Below are positions 53,801-62,459 of a DNA stretch of 64,000 bases, piece by piece. The stretch's first letter is position 1; every line of letters begins with the position of its first letter. Where the stretch lies: positions 1 through 64,000 of the forward strand of contig CALJFZ010000017.1 in the NCBI GenBank assembly GCA_938074325.1, read 5' to 3'. A model generated the notes under the pieces. The model had not been told where the DNA came from and made no database searches. It saw only the letters and a list, made by a program, of their open reading frames with translations. Source of the DNA: an uncultured Flavobacteriales bacterium. GTDB taxonomy: Bacteria > Bacteroidota > Bacteroidia > Flavobacteriales_D > Sanyastnellaceae. The translations under genes and the position numbers were made by a program.

Positions 53801-53936
53801 TAATTTGTTCACCTTCACTAGCTACTCAGGCCTCGATCCGGAAATCGGAACGCGAGGAACACTGGAGATTGGCATCGACCGAGGTTTCTACCCGGCGGCG
53901 CGAACCTTCATGGCAGGTGTTAACGTCAACTTCTAA
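50877..53936 (+). CDS. susC: SusC/RagA-family TonB-linked outer-membrane transporter
   Basis: 1019 residues. A signal peptide (LLLAFGFIGAILATSFSQG) is followed by the carboxypeptidase-regulatory-like domain (MVSGTVTAAEDGLGLPGVTV; GTQNATFSDIDGKF). The TonB box region and plug come next (LEEVIVVGYGNQKRSKISGA; IRIRGTGSLNNAEPLYVIDG; SILKDAASAAIYGARGGNG), then a long beta barrel ending GFYPAARTFMAGVNVNF. It imports oligosaccharides across the outer membrane with TonB energy, capped by SusD. The susD gene starts 11 bases downstream. Neighbouring GH16 and GH3 genes point to beta-1,3-glucan oligomers as cargo. Confidence 0.96.
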   Translation: MKKLLLAFGFIGAILATSFSQGRMVSGTVTAAEDGLGLPGVTVVEKGTQNATFSDIDGKFTLPITSDQATLVFSFIGYRSKEVAVTAGQSANVQLDADVAGLEEVIVVGYGNQKRSKISGAVGTIDTKEITSLPVLRTEQALQGRAAGVQVTQNSGQPGSTQSIRIRGTGSLNNAEPLYVIDGIPSGGIDYLNPADIESISILKDAASAAIYGARGGNGVVLITTKTGSKGQKPQITYESYYGIQEPWKYMALLNAEEYAILMNESRSAAGLAPLEALSNPTALGEGFDWQDEIFQRAPMANHSFSFTKGTKTSSTAVGGSYFTQDGIIGGEKGRFERYTFRINTRQDGGERFRMGQNVNFTHLNRSALAENNEFATPVGRALNMDPITTAQRPDGSYAYSEFIDSDIANPANQIALNNDFWTTNRFVGSTFAEFDILSNLKFRSTMSVDLSLGSQRIFFPSYDLGIGPNDPNRPAYEFREVNSLVLGENKWSNWQWENTLNYEKELKNGDDLQVIAGYSALNNLSTSFYGSRDSLASNDVMFAYLSNSMNNSEQAPTANGGVSESSFIGQFVRVNYSLGEAWSLAGTVRRDGSSRFGVNNRYGIFPSFSAAYNMTELPWVAEKDWIDFLKVRASWGQNGNADGIGNFDYTSLIFNGLNYTFGSDQVQVNGAGPINTSNPDLKWETVEQTNIGVDADLYKGKLNIVADYFVKNTNDMLAVVPLPGVVGFLPSATNVASAKNSGFEFMVNHRNKKGLIEYELGGNISFIRNEVTDLGEGGQPISTGSVFGIGDLVSYTEIGMPIAYFYGYETAGIFQTDEDAAAYEALPNAQAGDVIFVDQNGDGVIDADDKTMIGNPHPDFTYGFNASVNYKAFDFSLFLQGTHGNDVLNGVFRYDLNTTNLPVAALERWTGEGTSDLYPRISHSDPNQNNRISDRFVEDGSFLRVKNVQLGYTLPESVMQRLQIGKCRVYVAASNLFTFTSYSGLDPEIGTRGTLEIGIDRGFYPAARTFMAGVNVNF

Positions 53937-53947
53937 TTCACACAACC

Positions 53948-55468
53948 ATGAAACAAAAGAAAACACTCTATTTGATTGGATTCCTCGCTGTCTCTTTGGT
54001 AGCGTGTAAGCAGGAATTCTTGGACATCACGCCGCTGGTGGGGTCTACGGAGGCCAATTACTACCTTACGCCTGAAGATGCAGAGGCAGCCACCATCGCT
54101 TGCTACAACAACCTCCAGCAGGAGGTTACCAACATCCAAGGAAGCGCCCAATTGGCGGCGCACTTCCGTTGGTACTTTGGCGACATTTGCTCCGACGATT
54201 CCTTCAAAGGCGGATCGGGCGACGGCGACGAACCGGATTTGTTCTTGTTCGAAAACTTTCAGGGCAATTCGGCTAGCCGCATTCTGCTGGGCGAGTGGCA
54301 GGTTGCCTACCGTGGGATCGCGTATTGCAACTTGGCATTGAACAATGTGCCCAACATTGACATGGACCCCACGGACAAGGCCCGCTATCTCGGAGAGGCA
54401 GCATTCATTCGAGCTTACTGGTACTTCAACTTGGTGACCGTGTTCGGCGATGTGCCGCTCATTTTGAATAACCTCTCTCCAAGTGAATACCAACAAGGAC
54501 GCACGCCACAAGCCGAAGTTTGGGATCAGATCATCGCGGATTTGACCTCGGCTCGAGCTTCGTTGCCCAAGCGAAGCGCCATTTCCGTGTCGGAAATCGG
54601 ACGTGCGACATGGGGAGCGTCAACGGCCTTGCTCGCAAAAGCGCATGCGTACCAAGGCAATTGGCAAGCATGCCACGACCTGTGCATGGAGATTATCTCG
54701 TCACAGGAGTACTTCCTCGACCCGAGCTACGAGAATGTCTTCACCGAAGCCGGTGAAAACGGACCTGGTTCGATTTGGGAGATCCAGTACATGAATGCTT
54801 CAGGTGGAAACTGGGGCAACCAGTTGGAGGGTTCGTTCACTAACGTCTGGCAGCGTGCGCGCGGCCAATTTGGTGGATACGGATTCAATATCCCTGAGCA
54901 GAATTTCGTGGATGAGTTCGAAGACGGCGATCCCCGCTTGAGTGCGACGGTATTCCAAGAAGGCGACCAGATGGGCGACCGAGGTACCTTCACGTTGGAA
55001 TCTACGGGCATGCCACACATTTACTACCCCAAGAAGTACTTCATCAATGCCTCGGATGAGGCGCCATTTGGCGATCCCAACCCGAACGGATACTCTAACG
55101 ACCGCGTCATTCGTTACGCAGACGTGCTGCTCTTCGGAGCGGAGTCGGCGTACCATCTCGGCAACGAAGCCTTGGCGCGTCAGTTGACCAACATCGTCCG
55201 CGCTCGTGCACGCAATAACAACAGTGTCATCCTGCCCAACTTGGACGCGAGCCTCACCGGCCCGGCACTTTTGGATGCCATTTACCATGAGCGGCGCGTA
55301 GAACTTGGAATGGAGGGGCACCGCTTCTTTGACCTCGTTCGCCAAGGTCGTGCTGCGGAGAAGTTGGCCGAATTTGGCTTTACTGCTGGCGTGAACGAAG
55401 TATTCCCCATACCAGAAGTCGAAATCACTTTGAGCGGTGGATTGATCACCCAAAACAACGGATACTGA
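53948..55468 (+). CDS. susD: SusD/RagB-family glycan-binding lipoprotein
   Basis: 506 residues. A lipoprotein signal ends LVACK. The helical SusD fold is shown by FLDITPLVGSTEANYYLTPEDAE, AYRGIAYCNLALNNVPNI, GEAAFIRAYWYFNLVTVFGDVPLI and, near the C-terminus, YHERRVELGMEGHRFFDLVRQGRA. The protein forms the lid over SusC and captures oligosaccharides at the cell surface. Its stop precedes the next lipoprotein ATG by one base, so the set is tightly coupled. Confidence 0.96.
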   Translation: MKQKKTLYLIGFLAVSLVACKQEFLDITPLVGSTEANYYLTPEDAEAATIACYNNLQQEVTNIQGSAQLAAHFRWYFGDICSDDSFKGGSGDGDEPDLFLFENFQGNSASRILLGEWQVAYRGIAYCNLALNNVPNIDMDPTDKARYLGEAAFIRAYWYFNLVTVFGDVPLILNNLSPSEYQQGRTPQAEVWDQIIADLTSARASLPKRSAISVSEIGRATWGASTALLAKAHAYQGNWQACHDLCMEIISSQEYFLDPSYENVFTEAGENGPGSIWEIQYMNASGGNWGNQLEGSFTNVWQRARGQFGGYGFNIPEQNFVDEFEDGDPRLSATVFQEGDQMGDRGTFTLESTGMPHIYYPKKYFINASDEAPFGDPNPNGYSNDRVIRYADVLLFGAESAYHLGNEALARQLTNIVRARARNNNSVILPNLDASLTGPALLDAIYHERRVELGMEGHRFFDLVRQGRAAEKLAEFGFTAGVNEVFPIPEVEITLSGGLITQNNGY

Positions 55469-55469
55469 T

Positions 55470-56336
55470 ATGAAAAAGCATTTTGCATTTGCAGCCGCAG
55501 CGTTGGCCGTGGTGATTTACAGCTTGCAGGGATGCAAGCCTTATGAAGAAGAAGGCATTACGTTGCCGGGAGCGCCTGTGGCTTCCATCTCGTGGTCCTT
55601 CATCGATGCGGTGGATTCCTTGGGACAAGTTGTCGGTGTCGATTCCAATCGTGTGGAGCTCCGCGCTGACGACGTTGAAGGTTCGTTCCTTCAACTTTGG
55701 GATTTTGGCAATGGTCAAACATCGGATAAGCAGCTTGATACAGCCTACTATCCAGTGGAAGGCACGTACGAAGTCTCCTATTCAGTCCATACAGCCGGAG
55801 GCATGGGCTTGGCGACCGATGTCATCAACATCGCACAGACCTTGGAGTTGCCTTGTGAAGGCACGTTGGCCTTACTCACCGGATGCGATAACCAGAAGAC
55901 CTGGAAGCTTTCCAATGAGGCGGGTGCTATTTCTGTTGGTCCGGCCCCGTATTCAACGGAGTGGTACACGTCACCGGCCGATGGTCACACCGAATGGCAG
56001 ACCGACGACCGGTACCAATTCACCGAGGACGGTGTTTACGTGTACAACAACAACGGAAGCACGATGAACCCGTTTGACGGCTACGTTGAAACCGAAATGG
56101 CCATCGACCCCACGACCTACCTCTTGATGGAAGGAGCTGGTACTTCAGGTGAAGACCAGATCAGCCTCGGCTCGTTCTCTGAGACCTTGTGTGGTTTCAT
56201 GGGGGTTTGGGACTCGGGTCCCTTCTACGACATTCTGGAAGTGACGGAAGACCGCTTGGTTCTGCACGGCCCAATTCAAACAGGCGATTGCCAGCTAGGC
56301 GACGGTTGGTTTACCTTAACCTTTGTAGTGGACTGA
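55470..56336 (+). CDS. PKD-domain surface lipoprotein (SusE-position glycan-binding protein)
   Basis: 288 residues. A lipoprotein signal ends YSLQGCK. A PKD domain spans about 40-120 (FLQLWDFGNGQTSDKQ). Residues about 135-288 form a domain starting KTWKLSNEAGAISVGPAPYSTEW, which closely matches the accessory domain fused to the GH16 at 14582-16111 (TWQFSTAAGAIQVGPTPYSNEW). Its place after susD is where SusE/F-type surface glycan-binding proteins are found. Binding of laminarin is inferred. The gene ends two bases before the GH16 start. Confidence 0.82.
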   Translation: MKKHFAFAAAALAVVIYSLQGCKPYEEEGITLPGAPVASISWSFIDAVDSLGQVVGVDSNRVELRADDVEGSFLQLWDFGNGQTSDKQLDTAYYPVEGTYEVSYSVHTAGGMGLATDVINIAQTLELPCEGTLALLTGCDNQKTWKLSNEAGAISVGPAPYSTEWYTSPADGHTEWQTDDRYQFTEDGVYVYNNNGSTMNPFDGYVETEMAIDPTTYLLMEGAGTSGEDQISLGSFSETLCGFMGVWDSGPFYDILEVTEDRLVLHGPIQTGDCQLGDGWFTLTFVVD

Positions 56337-56338
56337 TC

Positions 56339-57526
56339 ATGCGGAACTTCAGTGGATTCTTGGCGTTGGCTTGTGCAGTTGGATTGAGTTCATGCGAAGG
56401 GTGCGGTGATCCCGAACCTCCGGTGAATTCGGAAATTCGATGGGCCAATGACGTCACGGTGTTCGAAACTGCGGATACGGATGAGGTTACGCTCACGATT
56501 ACGTTGGGCCAGGTGAACACCGAGCGTGTTACCGTGGATTATACGACCATCGAAGGCACGGCCACAGAGGGCGACGATTTCATTGCGAATTCGGGAACGG
56601 TCATTTTCGAACCGGGGGAATTCAGTAAGGACATCGCCATTGCCATCGTATCCGATGAGTACCTCGAACCCGATGAGTTCTTTACCGTGGAGTTGAGCAA
56701 TCCGGTCAACGGATACATCAAAATCGGTGCGCCCACCGCCAATGTGGGAATCCGCAACGATGATACGCAGATCTACATTTCCGATGAAGGGTACAACGCC
56801 GCCGATTCGTACGAAGGCATGTCCCTGGTGTGGTCGGACGAGTTCGACGGCGAGATCATTGACTTGGACAATTGGACGTACGATTTGGGCAATGGCAGTG
56901 GAGGATGGGGCAACAATGAGCTTCAGACCTACACGAACAGCTCGAACAACAGCTTCGTCGCCGATGGCAAGTTGTTCATTGTTGCTGAAAAAGTCGGAGA
57001 GAGTGCTTACACGTCTGCACGAATGAAGTCAGTTGATTTGCAGGAATTCCAATACGGTCGCATCGATGTCCGAGCCATCCTTCCAAAGGGACAAGGCATC
57101 TGGCCTGCGATTTGGATGTTGGGAGCCAACTACCCTGAAGTGGGGTGGCCTGCCTGTGGTGAAATCGACATCATGGAATTGCTCGGGCATCTTCCAGGAA
57201 CCATCCACGGTACTGCTCACTGGGGTATTGATTGGCCAAACTGGACACACCAAGGGCTCTCTACCAGCATCTACCCGGAAAACTTCGACGAAGAATTCCA
57301 CGTGTTCTCCATCGACTGGACAGAGGATAACATCGATTTCATCATGGATGACGAGGTGTTCTTCAATATCAATCCCAGCATGATGAATGGACAGCCCTAT
57401 CCGTTCAACAACCCATTCTTCTTCATATTGAATGTTGCAGTGGGAGGAAACTGGCCTGGGAATCCCGACGAGTCGACGACGTTCCCTGTCTTCATGGCAG
57501 TGGACTACGTGCGGGTTTATCAATAA
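56339..57526 (+). CDS. GH16 endo-beta-1,3-glucanase with Calx-beta domain, lipoprotein
   Basis: 395 residues. A lipoprotein signal ends GLSSCEGC. A Calx-beta domain covers about 35-140 (TVDYTTIEGTATEGDDFIA; GEFSKDIAIAIVSDEYLEP). The GH16 catalytic domain runs from about 155 to the end: LVWSDEFDGEIIDLDNWTYD, YGRIDVRAILPKGQGIWPAIW and the active site GWPACGEIDIMELLGH. It is a laminarinase-type enzyme anchored at the surface to release oligomers for SusC/D. Last gene of the operon, followed by a strong terminator. Paralogue of the GH16 at 14.6 kb. Confidence 0.93.
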   Translation: MRNFSGFLALACAVGLSSCEGCGDPEPPVNSEIRWANDVTVFETADTDEVTLTITLGQVNTERVTVDYTTIEGTATEGDDFIANSGTVIFEPGEFSKDIAIAIVSDEYLEPDEFFTVELSNPVNGYIKIGAPTANVGIRNDDTQIYISDEGYNAADSYEGMSLVWSDEFDGEIIDLDNWTYDLGNGSGGWGNNELQTYTNSSNNSFVADGKLFIVAEKVGESAYTSARMKSVDLQEFQYGRIDVRAILPKGQGIWPAIWMLGANYPEVGWPACGEIDIMELLGHLPGTIHGTAHWGIDWPNWTHQGLSTSIYPENFDEEFHVFSIDWTEDNIDFIMDDEVFFNINPSMMNGQPYPFNNPFFFILNVAVGGNWPGNPDESTTFPVFMAVDYVRVYQ

Positions 57527-57544
57527 ACCCATCCACTCGAATAG

Positions 57545-57576
57545 AAAAGGGGAGCTTAGCAGCTCCCCTTTTTATT
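57545..57576. terminator. Bidirectional Rho-independent terminator
   Basis: A perfect 12-bp stem (AAAAGGGGAGCT at 57545-57556 and its complement at 57561-57572) closes the loop TAGC. It carries a T tract on the plus side and the complementary T tract on the minus side. It lies between the convergent GH16 and isocitrate dehydrogenase genes and can end both transcripts. Confidence 0.9.
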
Positions 57577-57595
57577 TGCTTGATGACTGAGTTGC

Positions 57596-59809
<2,214 letters not shown>

Positions 59810-59830
59810 TTAGTGCCAATCTTGTACTCA

Positions 59831-59862
59831 GCGGGAACCGTTTTTCCCGCGAATTAAGCGGG
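59831..59862. repeat. Overlapping GCGGG/CCCGC hairpin-forming repeats upstream of icd
   Basis: GCGGGAA (59831-59837) pairs with TTCCCGC (59844-59850), while CCCGC (59846-59850) can also pair with GCGGG (59858-59862). The two hairpins share one arm and so are mutually exclusive. They lie 25-56 bases upstream of the icd start codon, within its likely promoter or leader. No T-run follows, so neither is a normal terminator. Confidence 0.5.
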
Positions 59863-59875
59863 GACAAAGGTCGCA

Positions 59876-59895
59876 CAGAAATCAACAGAAATCAA
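59876..59895. repeat. Tandem 10-bp direct repeat
   Basis: CAGAAATCAA occurs twice in immediate succession (59876-59885, 59886-59895), overlapping the stop codon of the PNGase F-like gene. Probably a slippage product; a regulatory role in icd expression is possible but unsupported. Confidence 0.45.
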
Positions 59896-61103
59896 CGGGT
59901 CGGCTGGCGTTCGTACGTGAGGTAGGCGGCGACGTTCCAGAAATTCATTTCCGTATCCGAAAAAGGCTGCGCTGTGGGCACATCGATGCTGAGGATTTGT
60001 TTCCCCGGGCTCAAATCCCCTAAGGGTATTTCAACCGGGGGTACATCGCTACCTGGACACCATCCGGAACGCGAGTAATCGCTCGATGCAATGCGTTCGT
60101 CCAGGCTGTCCCCGCGCCAGTATGTTCGCTCCATCCAAACGCCAGAGGTGGGGTTGAACCGTCGAAAGCTCGCGCAATCATCGCGCCAGGGGGTGAAGGT
60201 CAAACACGAGTCCCCGTTCCATGTGATGCGGTGCTCGCACCGGACGAATTCGTCTCCGGTGCCATGCCCACCGTGTCCAGTGGGTGTGTAGTGGAGCACA
60301 GCGTTCTTCGCGGGTTCGTTCAATTCGAATTGGGTCACCAATGCTGAGTCAGCAAAGCCATCAAATGCGCGTTGCTCGCTTCCAAACTTCGACGTATTGA
60401 CCAGGGGAACCGTAACAAACTCAGGTAGCGGTTGGACGGTTTTCGGGTTCGGTTCGAATGAAAATGCAACATCCAGTGCATACCCTTCAGCGGTCCACGT
60501 GTCCACGTACAGCCCCAACGTCATGGAATCAGACAAAGCTTCCCAAAGGTGGCTCAGGTCCGAGACCCAGTGCACGGAATCCTCCCAGCGTGGGATGTAA
60601 ACTGGCTTGTACTCATCTACGCGTTCGGATTGACTGAAATGCCCCACCCCAAAAGGCGTAATGAACCGCAGCAATTCAATCGAGGGCATGTACCCGCTCC
60701 CTCCTTCATCGATTTGGATTCCGGGGTATGCTCCCTTGGTGGAGTCGCGCTCAAAGCCCACGTCAAGCAGATTGGGCTGCTCGCGGGGAATGAAGACGAG
60801 TGCGCCTGATTTGTCCCAGGGGTCGCCTGCAGACCGGAGGGTGATTTCGGCGGTGATGGTTGGGCGCACCTGGTAGGGTGGAACGGCAAACGTCTGTGTC
60901 AGGAAACGACCGTTGTCCCACCGCTTCCAACCGTCGGCTTTTTCGAGGGAATCCCAGTGCATTTTAGGAGCAAAGAACACCGGTGTCTCGTCCATGCAAA
61001 GCAATCGACTAGGCTGTTCGACGAAGGGGGAGGGTGACAGAAATTGGCACGACGCACATACTATCACCAGCCCTGCCGAGAACCATCCATAGAACTTCCC
61101 CAT
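59892..61103 (-). CDS. PNGase F-like peptide-N-glycosidase lipoprotein
   Basis: 403 residues. A lipoprotein signal ends VIVCASC. The C-terminal half carries LHYTPTGHGGHGTGDEFVRCEH, a histidine/glycine/acidic stretch like that of the peptide-N-glycosidase F fold, and near the end YSRSGWCPGSDVPPVEIPL, also typical of that family. The first half includes WKRWDNGRFLTQTFAVPPYQV and RSAGDPWDKSGALVFIPRE. Such enzymes cleave N-glycans from glycoprotein Asn. The assignment is by motif only; the catalytic Asp/Glu set needs alignment. It diverges from the T9SS esterase by 57 bases. Confidence 0.72.
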   Translation of the reverse strand: MGKFYGWFSAGLVIVCASCQFLSPSPFVEQPSRLLCMDETPVFFAPKMHWDSLEKADGWKRWDNGRFLTQTFAVPPYQVRPTITAEITLRSAGDPWDKSGALVFIPREQPNLLDVGFERDSTKGAYPGIQIDEGGSGYMPSIELLRFITPFGVGHFSQSERVDEYKPVYIPRWEDSVHWVSDLSHLWEALSDSMTLGLYVDTWTAEGYALDVAFSFEPNPKTVQPLPEFVTVPLVNTSKFGSEQRAFDGFADSALVTQFELNEPAKNAVLHYTPTGHGGHGTGDEFVRCEHRITWNGDSCLTFTPWRDDCASFRRFNPTSGVWMERTYWRGDSLDERIASSDYSRSGWCPGSDVPPVEIPLGDLSPGKQILSIDVPTAQPFSDTEMNFWNVAAYLTYERQPTR

Positions 61104-61111
61104 GTGTATTG

Positions 61112-61119
61112 TAGTTTTA
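61112..61119 (+). promoter_or_regulatory. Candidate -7 box for the T9SS esterase
   Basis: TAGTTTTA is one mismatch from TAnnTTTG and lies 41 bases before the ATG at 61161, which would give a leader of about 35 bases. No good -33 box was seen. Tentative. Confidence 0.3.
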
Positions 61120-61160
61120 TCGTTAATCAGGCACTTGCCCATTTTCTTTCAATTCCAAAG

Positions 61161-62459
61161 ATGAACAAATTCTCCTCACCCCTCCGGTTCATTCCGGTTC
61201 TCGCCCTCACAGCGGCCCTCGCCATCATGTCTTCAGCCTACGCCCAAGTCGACGAATGCGACGGGACGCGTTACCGCTACACTTCGGCGTTTGATGATTT
61301 TACCGTTTCCTACGACGTAGAATACGGCAGCGCTGTCAACGCGACGGGGTTGGGGCAGTCTTTGGTCGTGGACATTTATGAGCCTGAAGGCGATGTCAAC
61401 GAAAATCGCCCATTGATCATCATGGCACACGGTGGTTTTTTCATTGGCGGGGAAAACGATGCTCCGGATGTGCTCGCTCTGTGCCAGGATCTGACGCGAA
61501 TGGGCTACGTAGTAGGTTCGATCACCTACCGCTTGGGCATCGATAACTTCTTGGATGTGTCCAACGCATTAATTCGTTCCGTTTGGCGCGGATACCACGA
61601 TGGCAAAGCGGCTGTGCGGTATTTCCGCAAGACCGCCGCAGAAGACGGAAACCCCTGGGGAATCGATCCTGACCGGATTTATTTCGGTGGTGTCTCGGCA
61701 GGGGGCTTCATTGGCCTTCACATGGCTTACGTCGATGAGGAGTCAGAAATCCCAACGCAAGTAGACCAAGCCGCTGCTGGAATGGGCGGAGGTTTGGAAG
61801 GGGAGTCTGGGAATCCCGGATATAGCAGTGCCATCAGCGGCGTAATCAACGTTGCCGGTGCATTGAAAACAGCAGATTACCTCTCCGCAGGAGACGAGCC
61901 CCTCATCAGCGTGCACGGGACGGAGGACGGCACGGTTCCTTTCGGTACGGGCATGATTTCACTCAGCGGCATCCCAGTGACCGAAGTAGACGGAAGCTCC
62001 ATCATCCATGCAGCTGCTGATGAATTGGGCATTGAGAATTGCTTTACCATTCTGGAGGGTGCGGACCACGTGGCTCACGTCGCTGATGCCGATGCGTATT
62101 ACGAGACGTTGGGAACCATTTCTGGAGCGCTGTCAAGCATGCTGTGTGAATCGTACGATCCGATGTGCGGCTCTTACGACTACACGGCCGTGGGGGTGGC
62201 CGAATGGCTGCAAGCAAGCGATGGACAATGGCGCACCTTCCCGACAGCGGTATCCGCAGGTCAGTCCCTGCAAGTTCAGTGGTTGACGACCCCGAATGCG
62301 GTTTGGAATTTTGAGGTGTACGACGCTAGCGGTCGCATGGTTAAGACCGGATCAGGCGAGGGCGAATGGTACGCAATCTCTACCCGTGATTTGGCATCTG
62401 GCTTGCACATCTTGCGCATCCCCGGCACCGAGAAGACGTCCCGCTTCTGGATCGATTGA
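61161..62459 (+). CDS. Secreted alpha/beta-hydrolase (carboxylesterase type) with T9SS type A domain
   Basis: 432 residues. A signal peptide (LALTAALAIMSSAYAQ) is followed by an esterase domain. The oxyanion motif is IIMAHGGFFIGGEND near 85, the nucleophile elbow is YFGGVSAGGFIGLHMAY near 168, and acid and His follow in VHGTEDGTVPFG and EGADHVAHV. The last 75 residues (AVSAGQSLQVQWLTTPNAVW, YDASGRMVKTG, LASGLHILRIPG) are a Por-type sorting domain. Probably cleaves ester groups on extracellular polymers. Its stop abuts the convergent Asp-box gene. Confidence 0.85.
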   Translation: MNKFSSPLRFIPVLALTAALAIMSSAYAQVDECDGTRYRYTSAFDDFTVSYDVEYGSAVNATGLGQSLVVDIYEPEGDVNENRPLIIMAHGGFFIGGENDAPDVLALCQDLTRMGYVVGSITYRLGIDNFLDVSNALIRSVWRGYHDGKAAVRYFRKTAAEDGNPWGIDPDRIYFGGVSAGGFIGLHMAYVDEESEIPTQVDQAAAGMGGGLEGESGNPGYSSAISGVINVAGALKTADYLSAGDEPLISVHGTEDGTVPFGTGMISLSGIPVTEVDGSSIIHAAADELGIENCFTILEGADHVAHVADADAYYETLGTISGALSSMLCESYDPMCGSYDYTAVGVAEWLQASDGQWRTFPTAVSAGQSLQVQWLTTPNAVWNFEVYDASGRMVKTGSGEGEWYAISTRDLASGLHILRIPGTEKTSRFWID

